DNA of 35,013 nucleotides from DASPTT01 sp035623275 (GCA_035623275.1 DASPTT010000156.1:1-35013); one strand, 5' to 3'. Counted from the stretch's first letter, positions 14,437 to 23,610 are shown. Notes: a model not told the origin generated them from the letters alone. Numbers and translations: made by a program.

Positions 14437-15006
14437 GTGGCCGAGCGTGAACGCAGGCTGACCCCGCCGCGAGGTGGGGTCTTCGTTCCTCGGGTCCAGG
14501 TCCTCTCCCAAGACGACGTCCAGCGGGCGTTGACCCGGATCGCGCACGAGATCGTCGAGCGCAACCACGGGCTCGAGGACGTGGTCCTGGTGGGGCTGCA
14601 GACCGGCGGTGTCCCGCTCGCCTACCGCATCGCCCAGGTCCTCGAGGAGGTGAGCGGCGCCAGCGTGCCGGTGGGCACCCTCGACGTCGCCTTCTACCGC
14701 GACGACATCGGGATCCGCCCGGTGCTGCCCGAGGCGGTCACCGACATCCCCGGCGACCTGGCCGGCCGGCTCGTGGTCCTCGTCGACGACGTGCTCTTCA
14801 CGGGGCGGACCGTGCGGGCCGCCCTCAACGCCCTGGCCGACTACGGACGGGCCCGCGCCGTCCAGCTGGCGGTGATGGTGGACCGGGGCCATCGCGAGCT
14901 GCCGATCCGCCCCGACTTCGTGGGCAAGAACATCCCGACCCGCCTCGACGAGCAGGTCGACGTGAGCCTCGAGGGCGTCGTGCTCGGCGACGTGCTGCCC
15001 CGGTGA
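14437..15006 (+). CDS. pyrR: PyrR bifunctional regulator / uracil phosphoribosyltransferase
   Basis: A 189-aa protein that binds pyr mRNA in response to uridine nucleotides and usually also makes UMP from uracil and PRPP. The PRPP-binding loop is 'VVLVDDVLFTGRTVRAAL' (around residues 108-125); 'VGLQTGGVPLAYRI' and 'VGTLDVAFYRDDIG' are family segments, and the C-terminus 'LPIRPDFVGKNIPT' is characteristic. GTG 14437 is chosen because GGAGGA lies six bases before it. The in-frame ATG at 14380 would place the PyrR-binding hairpin inside the coding sequence and overlap the -10 box. It is the first gene of the pyr operon and is expected to control it. Confidence 0.95.
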   Translation: MAERERRLTPPRGGVFVPRVQVLSQDDVQRALTRIAHEIVERNHGLEDVVLVGLQTGGVPLAYRIAQVLEEVSGASVPVGTLDVAFYRDDIGIRPVLPEAVTDIPGDLAGRLVVLVDDVLFTGRTVRAALNALADYGRARAVQLAVMVDRGHRELPIRPDFVGKNIPTRLDEQVDVSLEGVVLGDVLPR

Positions 15007-16079
15007 GCGCGCTGCGCGCGCCGGCGCCGGCGGCGCCGGCCGAGCCTGTCCCGCCCGCGCCCGAGGGCCGCCCGACGCGACGGCACCTCCTGTCGGTCGC
15101 CGACCTCGACCCGGCGGGCATCGGCGAGGTGCTGGCGGTCACCGACCACCTGGCGGAGGTCGTCCGCCGCTCGATCCCGCGCGTCCAGGCCCTGCGGGGA
15201 CGGACGGTCGTGTCGCTGTTCGCCGAGGAGTCGACCCGGACCCGGCTCTCGTTCGAGACCGCCGCACGGCGGATGTCGGCCGACGTCATGACCTTCTCCT
15301 CCGCGTCGTCGTCGGTGAAGAAGGGGGAGTCCCTGCGCGACACGGTCGAGACCATCGCGGCGATGGGGGTCGACGCCTTCGTGGTCCGCCACCCGGCAGC
15401 GGGTGCCCCGGCGCAGGTGGCGCGCTGGGTGGACGCCCACGTCGTCAACGCGGGCGACGGCTGGCACGAGCACCCGACCCAGGCGCTGCTCGACTGCTAC
15501 ACCATCCGCCAGGTCCTGGCCGAGGCCGCCGGGGTGCCCGTGGCGCAGACCGGGACCGAGGGCTTCGCGGGCCTGCGCGTGGGGATCGTCGGCGACGTCC
15601 GCCACAGCCGCGTGGCGCGCTCGTTGGTCCTGGCCCTGAGCATGCTCGGCGCCCGGACCACCCTGGTGGCCCCCGGCACCCTGGTGCCGCCCTCGCTGGA
15701 GGGCTGGCCCGTGGTGGGGGTGTCCCACGACCTCGACGCGCTGCTCCCCGACCTCGACGTCGTCTACCTGCTGCGGCTGCAGCTCGAGCGGGGCACCGGC
15801 GCGTACCTGCCGTCGCTGCGGGAGTACACCGCGGGGTTCGGGCTCACCGCCCGGCGTGCCGCCAGGCTCGCCCCCCATGCGGTCGTCATGCACCCGGGTC
15901 CCATGAACCGGGGCGTGGAGATCGCCGACGAGGTGGCCGACGCCACCCGGTCCGTGGTGCTGCGCCAGGTGGCCAACGGGGTGGCGGTGCGCATGGCCGT
16001 CCTCTACCTGCTCCTGGCCGGGCCCGAGGCGCCCGGTGCCGACGAACTGGGGCGCTCGCTGGGGGTGGCCGGTGGCTGA
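15003..16079 (+). CDS. pyrB: aspartate carbamoyltransferase catalytic subunit
   Basis: A 358-aa enzyme that joins carbamoyl phosphate and aspartate, the first committed step to UMP. Carbamoyl phosphate contacts are 'STRTRLSFE' (around residues 79-87) and 'HPTQALLD'; 'VGIVGDVRHSRVARS' starts the aspartate domain and 'HPGPMNRGVEI' closes it. About 25 Ala/Pro-rich residues precede the domain and make it longer than usual (about 310). They may be disordered, or the true start may lie further in. No regulatory chain gene (pyrI) is present. GTG 15003 overlaps the pyrR stop (GTGA). Confidence 0.95.
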   Translation: MSALRAPAPAAPAEPVPPAPEGRPTRRHLLSVADLDPAGIGEVLAVTDHLAEVVRRSIPRVQALRGRTVVSLFAEESTRTRLSFETAARRMSADVMTFSSASSSVKKGESLRDTVETIAAMGVDAFVVRHPAAGAPAQVARWVDAHVVNAGDGWHEHPTQALLDCYTIRQVLAEAAGVPVAQTGTEGFAGLRVGIVGDVRHSRVARSLVLALSMLGARTTLVAPGTLVPPSLEGWPVVGVSHDLDALLPDLDVVYLLRLQLERGTGAYLPSLREYTAGFGLTARRAARLAPHAVVMHPGPMNRGVEIADEVADATRSVVLRQVANGVAVRMAVLYLLLAGPEAPGADELGRSLGVAGG

Positions 16080-17415
16080 TGCCGGCGCGGGCGGCGGCAC
16101 CCGGCGGCCGCGGCTCGTCATCCGGGGCGGCACCGTGGTCGACGCCGGCGGGGTGCGCCGGGCCGACGTCCTCGTCGACGAGGGCCACGTGGTGGCCGTG
16201 GGCGAGGGGCTCGACGCCGGTCGCGGGTCGACGGAGCTCGACGCCGGGGGATGTCTCGTCTCGCCGGGCCTGGTCGACCTGCACAGCCACCTGCGCGAGC
16301 CGGGCTTCGAGGAGGCCGAGTGCGTCGAGACAGGCACGCGCGCGGCGGCGCTCGGCGGGTACACCGCCGTGCTGGCCATGCCCAACACGGACCCGCCCAT
16401 CGACAGCGCGGCGGTCGCCGCCGAGGTGCTGGGCCTCGGGCGCGGCGCGCCGTGCCAGCTGGCGGTGGCCGGTGCCATCACCGTGGGCCGCGCCGGCGAG
16501 CGCCTCGCGCCCATGGGCGAGCTCGCCGCCCTGGGCGTGCGCATCTTCACCGACGACGGCACGGGTGTGGACGACGCCGGTGTCATGCGCCGGGCCCTCG
16601 AGTACGCACGGGGCCTCGGGGTCACCCTGGCACAGCACTGCGAGGTGCGCGCGCTCGCCGCGGGCGGTCACATGCACGAGGGCGCATGGTCGAGCCGGCT
16701 CGGGGTCCCGGGCATCCCGCCCGAGGCCGAGGAGCTCATGGTGGCGCGTGACATCGCGCTGGCCCGCATGACCGGCGCGCGGGTCCACTTCCTCCATCTC
16801 TCCACGGCGCGCTCGATCGAGCTGCTGGCCGCGGCCAAGGCGCAGGGCTTGGCCGTCACCGCCGAGGTGACGCCGCACCACCTGACGTTCACCGACGCGG
16901 ACCTGGCCTCGTTCGACCCCTGCTTCAAGGTCAACCCGCCGCTGCGCACCGACGACGACGTGGCCGCGCTGCGCCACGCCTGCGCGACCGGGACGGTCGA
17001 CGCCGTGGCCACCGACCACGCCCCGCACCCCCCCGAGGCCAAGGCGGCGCCGTTGGCCGAGGCGCCCCCGGGCATGCTGGGCCTCGAGACCGCCCTGGCG
17101 GCCACCATGGCCGCGCTCGGTCCCAAGGGCGTGGGGATGGCTCCCGCCGAGGTGCTCGGCCTGCTGTCGTGGCGTCCGGCGCGTGTGGCGGGCATCGACC
17201 CGGGCAGCGGGGGCGACCAAGGCGGGGAGATCGCCCCCGACGCGGCCGCCAATCTCTGCGTCTTCGACCCCGACGAGGACTGGCAGGTGGACCCCGCCCG
17301 CATGGCCAGCCGGAGCCGCAACACCCCGTGGGCGGGCCGCCGCCTGCGCGGCCGCGTCCGCCACACCGTGTTTCGCGGCGAGCCGGTGGTCGTGGGCGGG
17401 GAGGCCAGGCGATGA
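16072..17415 (+). CDS. pyrC: dihydroorotase
   Basis: A 447-aa amidohydrolase that cyclises carbamoyl aspartate to dihydroorotate. 'DLHSHLREPGFEEAE' (around residue 66) supplies the HxH metal ligands and substrate-binding Arg. The Asp in 'FTDDGTGVDD', the His in 'QHCE' and 'HHLTF', and the Asp in 'ATDHAPHPPEAK' complete the site, as in the long Gram-positive type (class I). The GTG at 16072 overlaps the end of pyrB by eight bases. It lies between pyrB and carA, the usual order for Gram-positive pyr operons. Confidence 0.95.
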   Translation: MADAGAGGGTRRPRLVIRGGTVVDAGGVRRADVLVDEGHVVAVGEGLDAGRGSTELDAGGCLVSPGLVDLHSHLREPGFEEAECVETGTRAAALGGYTAVLAMPNTDPPIDSAAVAAEVLGLGRGAPCQLAVAGAITVGRAGERLAPMGELAALGVRIFTDDGTGVDDAGVMRRALEYARGLGVTLAQHCEVRALAAGGHMHEGAWSSRLGVPGIPPEAEELMVARDIALARMTGARVHFLHLSTARSIELLAAAKAQGLAVTAEVTPHHLTFTDADLASFDPCFKVNPPLRTDDDVAALRHACATGTVDAVATDHAPHPPEAKAAPLAEAPPGMLGLETALAATMAALGPKGVGMAPAEVLGLLSWRPARVAGIDPGSGGDQGGEIAPDAAANLCVFDPDEDWQVDPARMASRSRNTPWAGRRLRGRVRHTVFRGEPVVVGGEARR

Positions 17416-18557
17416 CCGGTGCGCGCCCGCCGGCGCACCTGGTGCTGGCCGACGGCGAGGTCTTCGAGGGCGAGGCGCTCGGCGCACCTGCACCCGGCGG
17501 CGTGATCACCGGCGAGCTCGTCTTCAACACCGTCCTGTGCGGGTACCAGGAGGTGATCACCGACCCCAGCTACGCGGGCCAGGTGGTCGCCTTCACCTAC
17601 CCGCACATCGGGAACTACGGCACCGCCGCCGCCGACGACGAGGCGAGCCGCCCGTGGTGCCGGGCCGTGGTGGTGCGCGACGTGGCGGTGCGTCCGTCGA
17701 GCTGGCGGTCGCAGGAGCCCCTGGAGGTGTTCCTGGCGCGCCGGGGTGTGCCGGCGATCACCGGCGTCGACACCCGGCGCCTCACGCGCCACGTGCGCGC
17801 CGCGGGCGCCATCGGCTGCGCACTGGGCAGCGCCGACCCCGGCCTGCTCCTGGAGGCGGCGCGCGCCGAGCCCGGCACCACCGGACGCGACCTCGTCTCG
17901 GAGGTGACCATCGACCGTCCCACCGTGCGCGGCGCCGGCCCCTGGCGGGTGGTCGCCTACGACTTCGGGGTCAAGGAGACCATGCTGCGCTGCCTGGAGG
18001 GGATCGCCACGGTCACGGTCGTGCCCGCCGGCCTCCCGGCCGCCGACGCCCTCGCCATGGCGCCCGACGGCGTGTTCCTCTCCAACGGGCCGGGCGACCC
18101 CGCCGCCCTCGGGGCCCAGGCCGCCATCGTGGGGGACCTCCTCGGCCGGGTGCCCGTCTTCGGGATCTGCCTCGGCCACCAGCTCCTGGCCAGGGCCCTC
18201 GGGGCGCGCACCTACAAGCTCCCCTTCGGGCACCACGGCGGCAACCACCCCGTGCGCCGGCTCGACACCGGCACCGTGGAGATCACCAGCCAGAACCACA
18301 ACTACGCGGTCGACGCGTCGACGCTGCCGGGGCGCGGGCCCCGGGCGGCCGAGGTGTCGCACGTCAACCTCAACGACGGCGTGGTCGAAGGCATCCGCTG
18401 CACGGCCGTCGATGCCTTCGGCGTGCAGTACCACCCCGAGGCCGGGCCGGGACCCCACGACGCGCGCTACCTCTTCGGCGACTTCGTGGACCTGATGCGC
18501 CGGGGGCGCGAGCGCCGCGGGGCGGCGGACGAAGCCGGCGCGGGAACGGGGGCCTAG
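17412..18557 (+). CDS. carA: carbamoyl-phosphate synthase small subunit
   Basis: A 381-aa glutaminase subunit that releases ammonia from glutamine and passes it to CarB. The N-terminal domain includes 'GELVFNTVLCGYQEVITDPSYAGQ'. The C-terminal class I amidotransferase domain has Cys253 ('GICLGHQ'), His341 and Glu343 ('YHPEAGPGP') as catalytic triad, preceded by 'LSNGPGDPAAL'. ATG 17412 overlaps the pyrC stop (ATGA). The gene is followed two bases later by carB, so the subunits are made together. Confidence 0.97.
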   Translation: MTGARPPAHLVLADGEVFEGEALGAPAPGGVITGELVFNTVLCGYQEVITDPSYAGQVVAFTYPHIGNYGTAAADDEASRPWCRAVVVRDVAVRPSSWRSQEPLEVFLARRGVPAITGVDTRRLTRHVRAAGAIGCALGSADPGLLLEAARAEPGTTGRDLVSEVTIDRPTVRGAGPWRVVAYDFGVKETMLRCLEGIATVTVVPAGLPAADALAMAPDGVFLSNGPGDPAALGAQAAIVGDLLGRVPVFGICLGHQLLARALGARTYKLPFGHHGGNHPVRRLDTGTVEITSQNHNYAVDASTLPGRGPRAAEVSHVNLNDGVVEGIRCTAVDAFGVQYHPEAGPGPHDARYLFGDFVDLMRRGRERRGAADEAGAGTGA

Positions 18558-18559
18558 GC

Positions 18560-21500
18560 GTGGGCCGGCGCACAGACATCGAGTCCATCCTCGTCATCGG
18601 GTCCGGGCCCATCGTCATCGGCCAGGCGTGCGAGTTCGACTACTCGGGGAGCCAGGCCTGTCGGGTCCTCGGTCGCGAGGGATATCGCGTCGTGCTGGCC
18701 AACTCGAACCCGGCGACGATCATGACCGACCCCGCCCTGGCGGACCGGACCTACGTCGAGCCCCTCGACGCGGACGTGGTGGCCGCCATCGTCGAGCGCG
18801 AGCGTCCCGACGCGCTGCTGCCGACCCTGGGCGGGCAGACGGCCCTCAACCTGGCCATGGCCCTCGTCGACCGGGGCGTGCTCGACGAGTTCGGCGTCCG
18901 GCTCATCGGGGCGGACGCCGCGGCCATCCACACGGCCGAGGACCGCGACCGCTTCAAGGCGGCCATGGAGGAGATCGGCCTGGAGGTGCCCTCGTCGGGG
19001 TTCGCCCACTCCCTCGACGAGGCCATGGCGGTGGGCGAGGCCGTGGGCTTCCCGCTCATGATCCGGCCCAGCTTCATCCTCGGCGGCGCCGGCACGGGCA
19101 CCGCCGACGACCGTGACCAGCTGGCCCGGGCGGCGGCGGAGGGGCTCGCGGCCAGCCCGGTCCACCAGATCCTCATCGAGCGTTCGATCGCCGGGTGGAA
19201 GGAGTACGAGCTCGAGGTCATGCGCGACCGGGCCGACAACTGCGTCGTGGTGTGCTCGATCGAGAACCTCGATCCGATGGGCGTGCACACGGGTGACTCG
19301 ATCACGGTGGCCCCCGCCCAGACGCTCTCGGACGTCGAGTACCAGGCCATGCGCGACGACGCCTTCGCCTGCATCCGCCGCGTCGGCGTGGAGACGGGCG
19401 GGTCCAACATCCAGTTCGCGGTCGACCCGGCCGACGGGCGCCGCCTCGTCATCGAGATGAACCCCCGGGTGTCGCGCTCGTCCGCGCTGGCGTCGAAGGC
19501 GACGGGCTTCCCCATCGCCAAGATCGCCGCCCTTCTCGCCGTGGGCTACACCCTCGACGAGGTCACCAACGACATCACCCGGGCCACGCCGGCGAGCTTC
19601 GAGCCCACCATCGACTACGTCGTCACCAAGGTCCCGCGCTGGGCGTTCGAGAAGCTGCCCGGCGCGCCCGACCGCCTGGGCACCCGCATGCAGTCGGTGG
19701 GCGAGGTGATGGCCATCGGGCGGACGTTCCCCGAGTCGCTGCAGAAGGCGCTGCGCTCCTTGGAGCAGGGCCGCAGCGGCCTCAACGCGGACCCGGGGGA
19801 GTCCCGCTACGAGCTGCTCGACGACGACGAGCTCGTCGCCGCCGCGGTCGAGCCCACGCCGGAGCGGGTGTTCCAGCTCGAGGCCGCGCTGCGCCGGGGG
19901 ATCACGCCCGACCAGCTCGGCGCGGCGACCGGGGTCGACGTGTGGTTCCTCGACCAGCTGGCCCTGGTGACGCAGGCCCGTCGGGAGCTGGCGTCGCTCG
20001 TCGGCGGCCGGCGCGGGGCCGACGCCCTGGCCCTGGTGGACCGCCGGCGCTGGCGCGCGCTCAAGCGGCTCGGCTTCTCCGACGCCCAGCTCGCCTATCT
20101 CCTCGGCGCGGGGGAGGACGACGTGCGCGCGGCGCGCCTGGCGCAGGGCGTGGCTCCCACCTTCAAGACGGTCGACACCTGCGCGGCCGAGTTCGAGGCC
20201 TACACCCCCTACCACTACTCGACCTACGAGGACGAGGACGAGGTCCGCCCGAGCACGCGCCCGCGCATCGTCATCCTCGGCTCGGGGCCCAACCGGATCG
20301 GCCAGGGGATCGAGTTCGACTACTGCTGCGTCCACGCGTCGATGGCGCTGCGCGCCGCGGGGTTCGAGACGGTCATGGTCAACTGCAACCCCGAGACGGT
20401 CTCCACCGACTACGACACCTCCGACCGCCTCTACTTCGAGCCGCTCACGGCGGAGGACGTGGCCAACGTCCTCGACGCGGAGACCGCGGCCGGCGCGGGT
20501 CCCGAGGGGGCGCCCGTCGCCGGGGTCATCGTGAGCCTCGGGGGCCAGACGCCGCTCAAGCTGGCCCACACGCTGCCGCCCGCACTGGTGCTCGGCACCA
20601 GCCCGGCGTCGATCGACCTGGCCGAGGACCGGGAGCAGTGGAACACGCTGTGCGAGCGCCTCGGCATCCCCCAGCCCCCCGGGGGCATCGCCACCACCGT
20701 CGACGAGGCGCTCACCGTCGCCCGCAAGGTGGGATACCCCGTGCTGGTGCGCCCGAGCTACGTGCTCGGCGGGCGGGCGATGGAGATCGTCTACGACGAC
20801 GAGCGCCTGCAGCAGGTCGTGGCGGAGCTCGCCGGCTCGCTCGATCGGGAGGGCGGCGTGTCCGCCGAGCGCCCCGTGCTCGTCGACCGCTTCCTCGAGG
20901 ACGCCGTGGAGGTGGACGTCGACGCCCTGCGCGACCAGGAGGGCGAGGTGCTCGTCGCCGGCGTGATGGAGCACGTGGAGGAGGCCGGGGTGCACTCGGG
21001 GGACTCGGCCTGCGCGCTGCCGCCCCAGACGCTGCCGGTGCCGGTGCTCGAGGCGCTGGAAGCGCACACGCGCGCCATCGCCGCGGCGCTGGAGGTGGTG
21101 GGACTGCTCAACGTCCAGTACGCGGTCAAGGACGGGTCCGTCTACGTCATCGAGGCAAACCCCCGCGCCAGCCGGACCGTCCCCTTCGTGGCCAAGGCGA
21201 CCGGCGTGCCCGTGGCGATGGCCGCGGCCCGCGTCATGGCCGGGGCGACGCTCTGCGAGCTGCGCGACGAGGGCCTCGTGCGCGCGCCCTCGGCGGGCGG
21301 GCACGTGAGCGTCAAGGAGGCGGTGCTGCCCTTCGCCCGCTTCCCCGGGGTGGACACCCTGCTCGGGCCCGAGATGCGCTCCACGGGCGAGGTCATGGGC
21401 ACCGGGGCGACGTTCGGGCTGGCCTTCGCCAAGAGCCAGATCGCCGCGGGGACCCGGCTGCCCGACGAGGGCACCGTGTTCCTGTCGCTGGCCGACCGGG

Positions 21501-21883
21501 ACAAGGCGACCGGGCTGGAGGCGGCGCGGGTGTTCGAGGAGATGGGCTTCATGCTGGCCGCCACGTCGGGGACGGCCGCCTTCCTGGAGTCCAACGGGGT
21601 CCGGGTGGCCACCGTGGTGGCGAAGGTGGGCGAGACCGGTGCGGCCGACGCGGTGGAGCTCATCGCCTCCGGCCACGTGCAACTGGTGGTCAACACGCCC
21701 CGCGGCCGCGGCCCGCGCGCCGATGGGACTCACATCCGCGCCGCCGCGCTGGCCCACGGCGTGCCCTGCCTCACCACCGTCGCCGCGGCGCGCGCGGCGG
21801 CGACGGGGATGCGCGACTGGAAGCGGCACCCCATGTCGGTCACGAGCCTGCAGGAGCTCACGGGTCCGGCGTCCACGCGATGA
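18560..21883 (+). CDS. carB: carbamoyl-phosphate synthase large subunit
   Basis: A 1107-aa synthase that makes carbamoyl phosphate from bicarbonate, ammonia and two ATP. Two homologous ATP-grasp halves are visible. The first opens with 'GSGPIVIGQACEFDYSGSQA' and 'LPTLGGQTALNLAM'; the second, at about residue 570, opens with 'GSGPNRIGQGIEFDYCCVHA' and 'SLGGQTPLKLA'. 'EMNPRVSRSSALASKATG' and 'EANPRASRTVPFVAKATG' are the matching metal-binding motifs. The last 140 residues form the MGS-like allosteric domain ('ATSGTAAFLESNGV', 'LVVNTPRGRG'). GTG 18560 follows the carA stop by two bases. Length is typical; both halves look intact. Confidence 0.97.
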   Translation: MGRRTDIESILVIGSGPIVIGQACEFDYSGSQACRVLGREGYRVVLANSNPATIMTDPALADRTYVEPLDADVVAAIVERERPDALLPTLGGQTALNLAMALVDRGVLDEFGVRLIGADAAAIHTAEDRDRFKAAMEEIGLEVPSSGFAHSLDEAMAVGEAVGFPLMIRPSFILGGAGTGTADDRDQLARAAAEGLAASPVHQILIERSIAGWKEYELEVMRDRADNCVVVCSIENLDPMGVHTGDSITVAPAQTLSDVEYQAMRDDAFACIRRVGVETGGSNIQFAVDPADGRRLVIEMNPRVSRSSALASKATGFPIAKIAALLAVGYTLDEVTNDITRATPASFEPTIDYVVTKVPRWAFEKLPGAPDRLGTRMQSVGEVMAIGRTFPESLQKALRSLEQGRSGLNADPGESRYELLDDDELVAAAVEPTPERVFQLEAALRRGITPDQLGAATGVDVWFLDQLALVTQARRELASLVGGRRGADALALVDRRRWRALKRLGFSDAQLAYLLGAGEDDVRAARLAQGVAPTFKTVDTCAAEFEAYTPYHYSTYEDEDEVRPSTRPRIVILGSGPNRIGQGIEFDYCCVHASMALRAAGFETVMVNCNPETVSTDYDTSDRLYFEPLTAEDVANVLDAETAAGAGPEGAPVAGVIVSLGGQTPLKLAHTLPPALVLGTSPASIDLAEDREQWNTLCERLGIPQPPGGIATTVDEALTVARKVGYPVLVRPSYVLGGRAMEIVYDDERLQQVVAELAGSLDREGGVSAERPVLVDRFLEDAVEVDVDALRDQEGEVLVAGVMEHVEEAGVHSGDSACALPPQTLPVPVLEALEAHTRAIAAALEVVGLLNVQYAVKDGSVYVIEANPRASRTVPFVAKATGVPVAMAAARVMAGATLCELRDEGLVRAPSAGGHVSVKEAVLPFARFPGVDTLLGPEMRSTGEVMGTGATFGLAFAKSQIAAGTRLPDEGTVFLSLADRDKATGLEAARVFEEMGFMLAATSGTAAFLESNGVRVATVVAKVGETGAADAVELIASGHVQLVVNTPRGRGPRADGTHIRAAALAHGVPCLTTVAAARAAATGMRDWKRHPMSVTSLQELTGPASTR

Positions 21884-22875
21884 GCCCCCGCCGGGTAGAC
21901 CTGCGTACCGTGGTGGGTTCGATCCACCTCCCCAACCCGGTGCTGACCGCGTCGGGCACCGCCGGCCACGGTGCGGAGCTGGCCGCCTACGTCGACCTGG
22001 CCTCGCTGGGGGCGGTGGTGGTCAAGTCCCTCGCGGCGGGGCCCTGGCCGGGCAACCCGGCGCCGAGGGTCACCGAGACGCCGGCGGGCATGCTCAACGC
22101 CGTCGGGCTCCAGGGCCCTGGTGTCGCCGCCTGGCGCGCCCGCGACCTGCCGGCGCTCGTCGACCGTGGCGCCCGGGTGGTGGCCAGCATCTGGGGTCGG
22201 CGCGTGGAGGACTACGAGCGCGCCGCCGCCATGCTGGCCGGCGCGCCCGACATCGTGGCGGTGGAGGTCAACGTGAGCTGCCCCAACGTCGAGGACCGCA
22301 GCCGCATGTTCGCGCACTCGCCGAGCGCCACAGCCGACGCCGTGGCCGCGGCCGCCTCGTGCGGTGTGCCGCGCTGGGCGAAGCTCAGCCCCAACGTCGC
22401 CGACATCGCCGAGATCGCCTCTGCGGCGCTGGGCGCGGGCGCCGAGGCCCTCGTGCTGGTGAACACGGTGCTCGGCATGGCGATCGACCCGGGGCGACGC
22501 GCCTACCGGCTCGGCTCGGGACCGGGGGGCGGGGGTGTGTCCGGCCCGGCCATCCGCCCGGTGGCGGTGCGTGCCGTGCACGACTGCCGGGCCGCCTTCC
22601 CCCACGTGGGCATCGTGGGGGTCGGCGGCATCTGCCGGGGCGTGCACGCTGCCGAGATGCTGGTGGCCGGGGCCAACGCCGTGGAGGTGGGGACCGCCAC
22701 CTTCCGCGACCCGCGGGCGCCGGCAAAGGTGCTCGCCGAGTTGGCGCGCTGGTGCCGGCGTCACGGGGTGTCGACGGTGCGCGAGCTGGTCGGGGCCGTG
22801 CACCGGGACACGGGGGTGCCGCACGTGCAGGGTGCGGACATGGGCGGCCCCGGGCGCCGGCCGGAGGCCGGGTGA
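21880..22875 (+). CDS. pyrD: class 1 dihydroorotate dehydrogenase
   Basis: A 331-aa FMN enzyme that oxidises dihydroorotate to orotate. 'NPVLTASGTAGHG' and 'KSLAAGPWPGNPAPR' form the N-terminal FMN/substrate region. Cys134 in 'EVNVSCPNVE' is the catalytic base of class 1 enzymes (class 2 uses Ser), and 'VGGICRGVHAAEMLVAGANAVEVGT' is the phosphate-binding C-terminus. There is no N-terminal membrane segment, so it is cytosolic. The sequence looks like type 1B, which normally partners the Fe-S/FAD subunit PyrK, yet no pyrK lies in the operon. ATG 21880 overlaps the carB stop by four bases. Confidence 0.93.
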   Translation: MSPRRVDLRTVVGSIHLPNPVLTASGTAGHGAELAAYVDLASLGAVVVKSLAAGPWPGNPAPRVTETPAGMLNAVGLQGPGVAAWRARDLPALVDRGARVVASIWGRRVEDYERAAAMLAGAPDIVAVEVNVSCPNVEDRSRMFAHSPSATADAVAAAASCGVPRWAKLSPNVADIAEIASAALGAGAEALVLVNTVLGMAIDPGRRAYRLGSGPGGGGVSGPAIRPVAVRAVHDCRAAFPHVGIVGVGGICRGVHAAEMLVAGANAVEVGTATFRDPRAPAKVLAELARWCRRHGVSTVRELVGAVHRDTGVPHVQGADMGGPGRRPEAG

Positions 22876-23585
22876 CGGCGGGCGGCCCGGCACGGGAGCG
22901 GCTGGCGCTGGCGCTCGACGCCGACGACCTGGTGGCCGCGCTGCGGACCGCCCGGCGGTTGCGGCCGTGGTTCGGAATCGCCAAGGTCGGCCTGGAGCTC
23001 TTCGCGGCCGCGGGCCCCGAGGCGGTCTCCGCGTTGCGCGCCGAGGGGTATCGCGTCTTCGTCGACCTGAAGCTCCACGACATCCCGACGACCGTCGAGC
23101 GCGCCGCGCGTGTGATCGGCGGGTCGGGCGTGGCGTTCACGACGGTGCACACCCAGGGTGGCGAGGCGATGGTGCGTGCCGCGGTGGCCGGGGCGGCCGC
23201 CGGCGCCGACGCGGCCGGGATGCCCCCGCCGTGCGTCCTCGGGGTCACCGTGCTCACCAGTGAGACGTCTGCGCCGCCGGCGACGCTCATGGCACGGGCC
23301 GCGCTGGCCAAGGCGGCCGGGTGTGGGGGGCTCGTGTGCGCGGCCGCCGATCTCGGCACGACGCGCGCCGCGGCGCCGGGGCTCGTGACCGTGGTCCCCG
23401 GCATCCGGCCGGCGGGGACGGCGCCCGACGACCAGGCTCGCGCCGCGACACCGGGCGCGGCCATCGCCTCCGGGGGCGACATTCTGGTCGTCGGGCGGGC
23501 CGTCACCGCGGCGCCCGATCCGGAGGCCGTTGCGGGTGCATTGTGCACGGAGGTCAATTCGGCCATTTCCGCACGTCCTGGGTGA
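22872..23585 (+). CDS. pyrF: orotidine 5'-phosphate decarboxylase
   Basis: A 237-aa TIM-barrel enzyme that decarboxylates OMP to UMP, ending the pathway. The catalytic Asp65-x-Lys67 and Asp70 lie in 'VDLKLHDIPTTV'; 'LALALDADD' is the first strand, 'VTVVPGIRPAG' the phosphate-loop strand and 'ILVVGRAVT' the phosphate-binding end. This is the short bacterial type found in Firmicutes and E. coli rather than the longer form known from mycobacteria. GTG 22872 overlaps the pyrD stop (GTGA). It is the last gene of the pyr operon; pyrE, which makes its substrate, is not in the window. Confidence 0.94.
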   Translation: MTAGGPARERLALALDADDLVAALRTARRLRPWFGIAKVGLELFAAAGPEAVSALRAEGYRVFVDLKLHDIPTTVERAARVIGGSGVAFTTVHTQGGEAMVRAAVAGAAAGADAAGMPPPCVLGVTVLTSETSAPPATLMARAALAKAAGCGGLVCAAADLGTTRAAAPGLVTVVPGIRPAGTAPDDQARAATPGAAIASGGDILVVGRAVTAAPDPEAVAGALCTEVNSAISARPG

Positions 23586-23604
23586 TCTTGGGCCACGGAG
23601 GGGA

Positions 23605-23610
23605 TAAGGT
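23605..23610 (+). promoter_or_regulatory. -10-like TAAGGT before mihF
   Basis: TAAGGT ends seven bases before ATG 23618, consistent with a leaderless mRNA. The same bases also resemble a Shine-Dalgarno (AAGG, 23607-23610 region), and GGAGG at 23597-23601 would suit GTG 23609, so promoter and ribosome-site readings compete. Confidence 0.38.

Noticed and set aside
18554..21829. A very long open frame (1091 codons) on the minus strand opposite carB
   Set aside because: carB on the plus strand has full family motifs along its entire length. The opposite frame is His/Arg/Gly-rich with no motif, as expected for an antisense shadow in GC-rich DNA.
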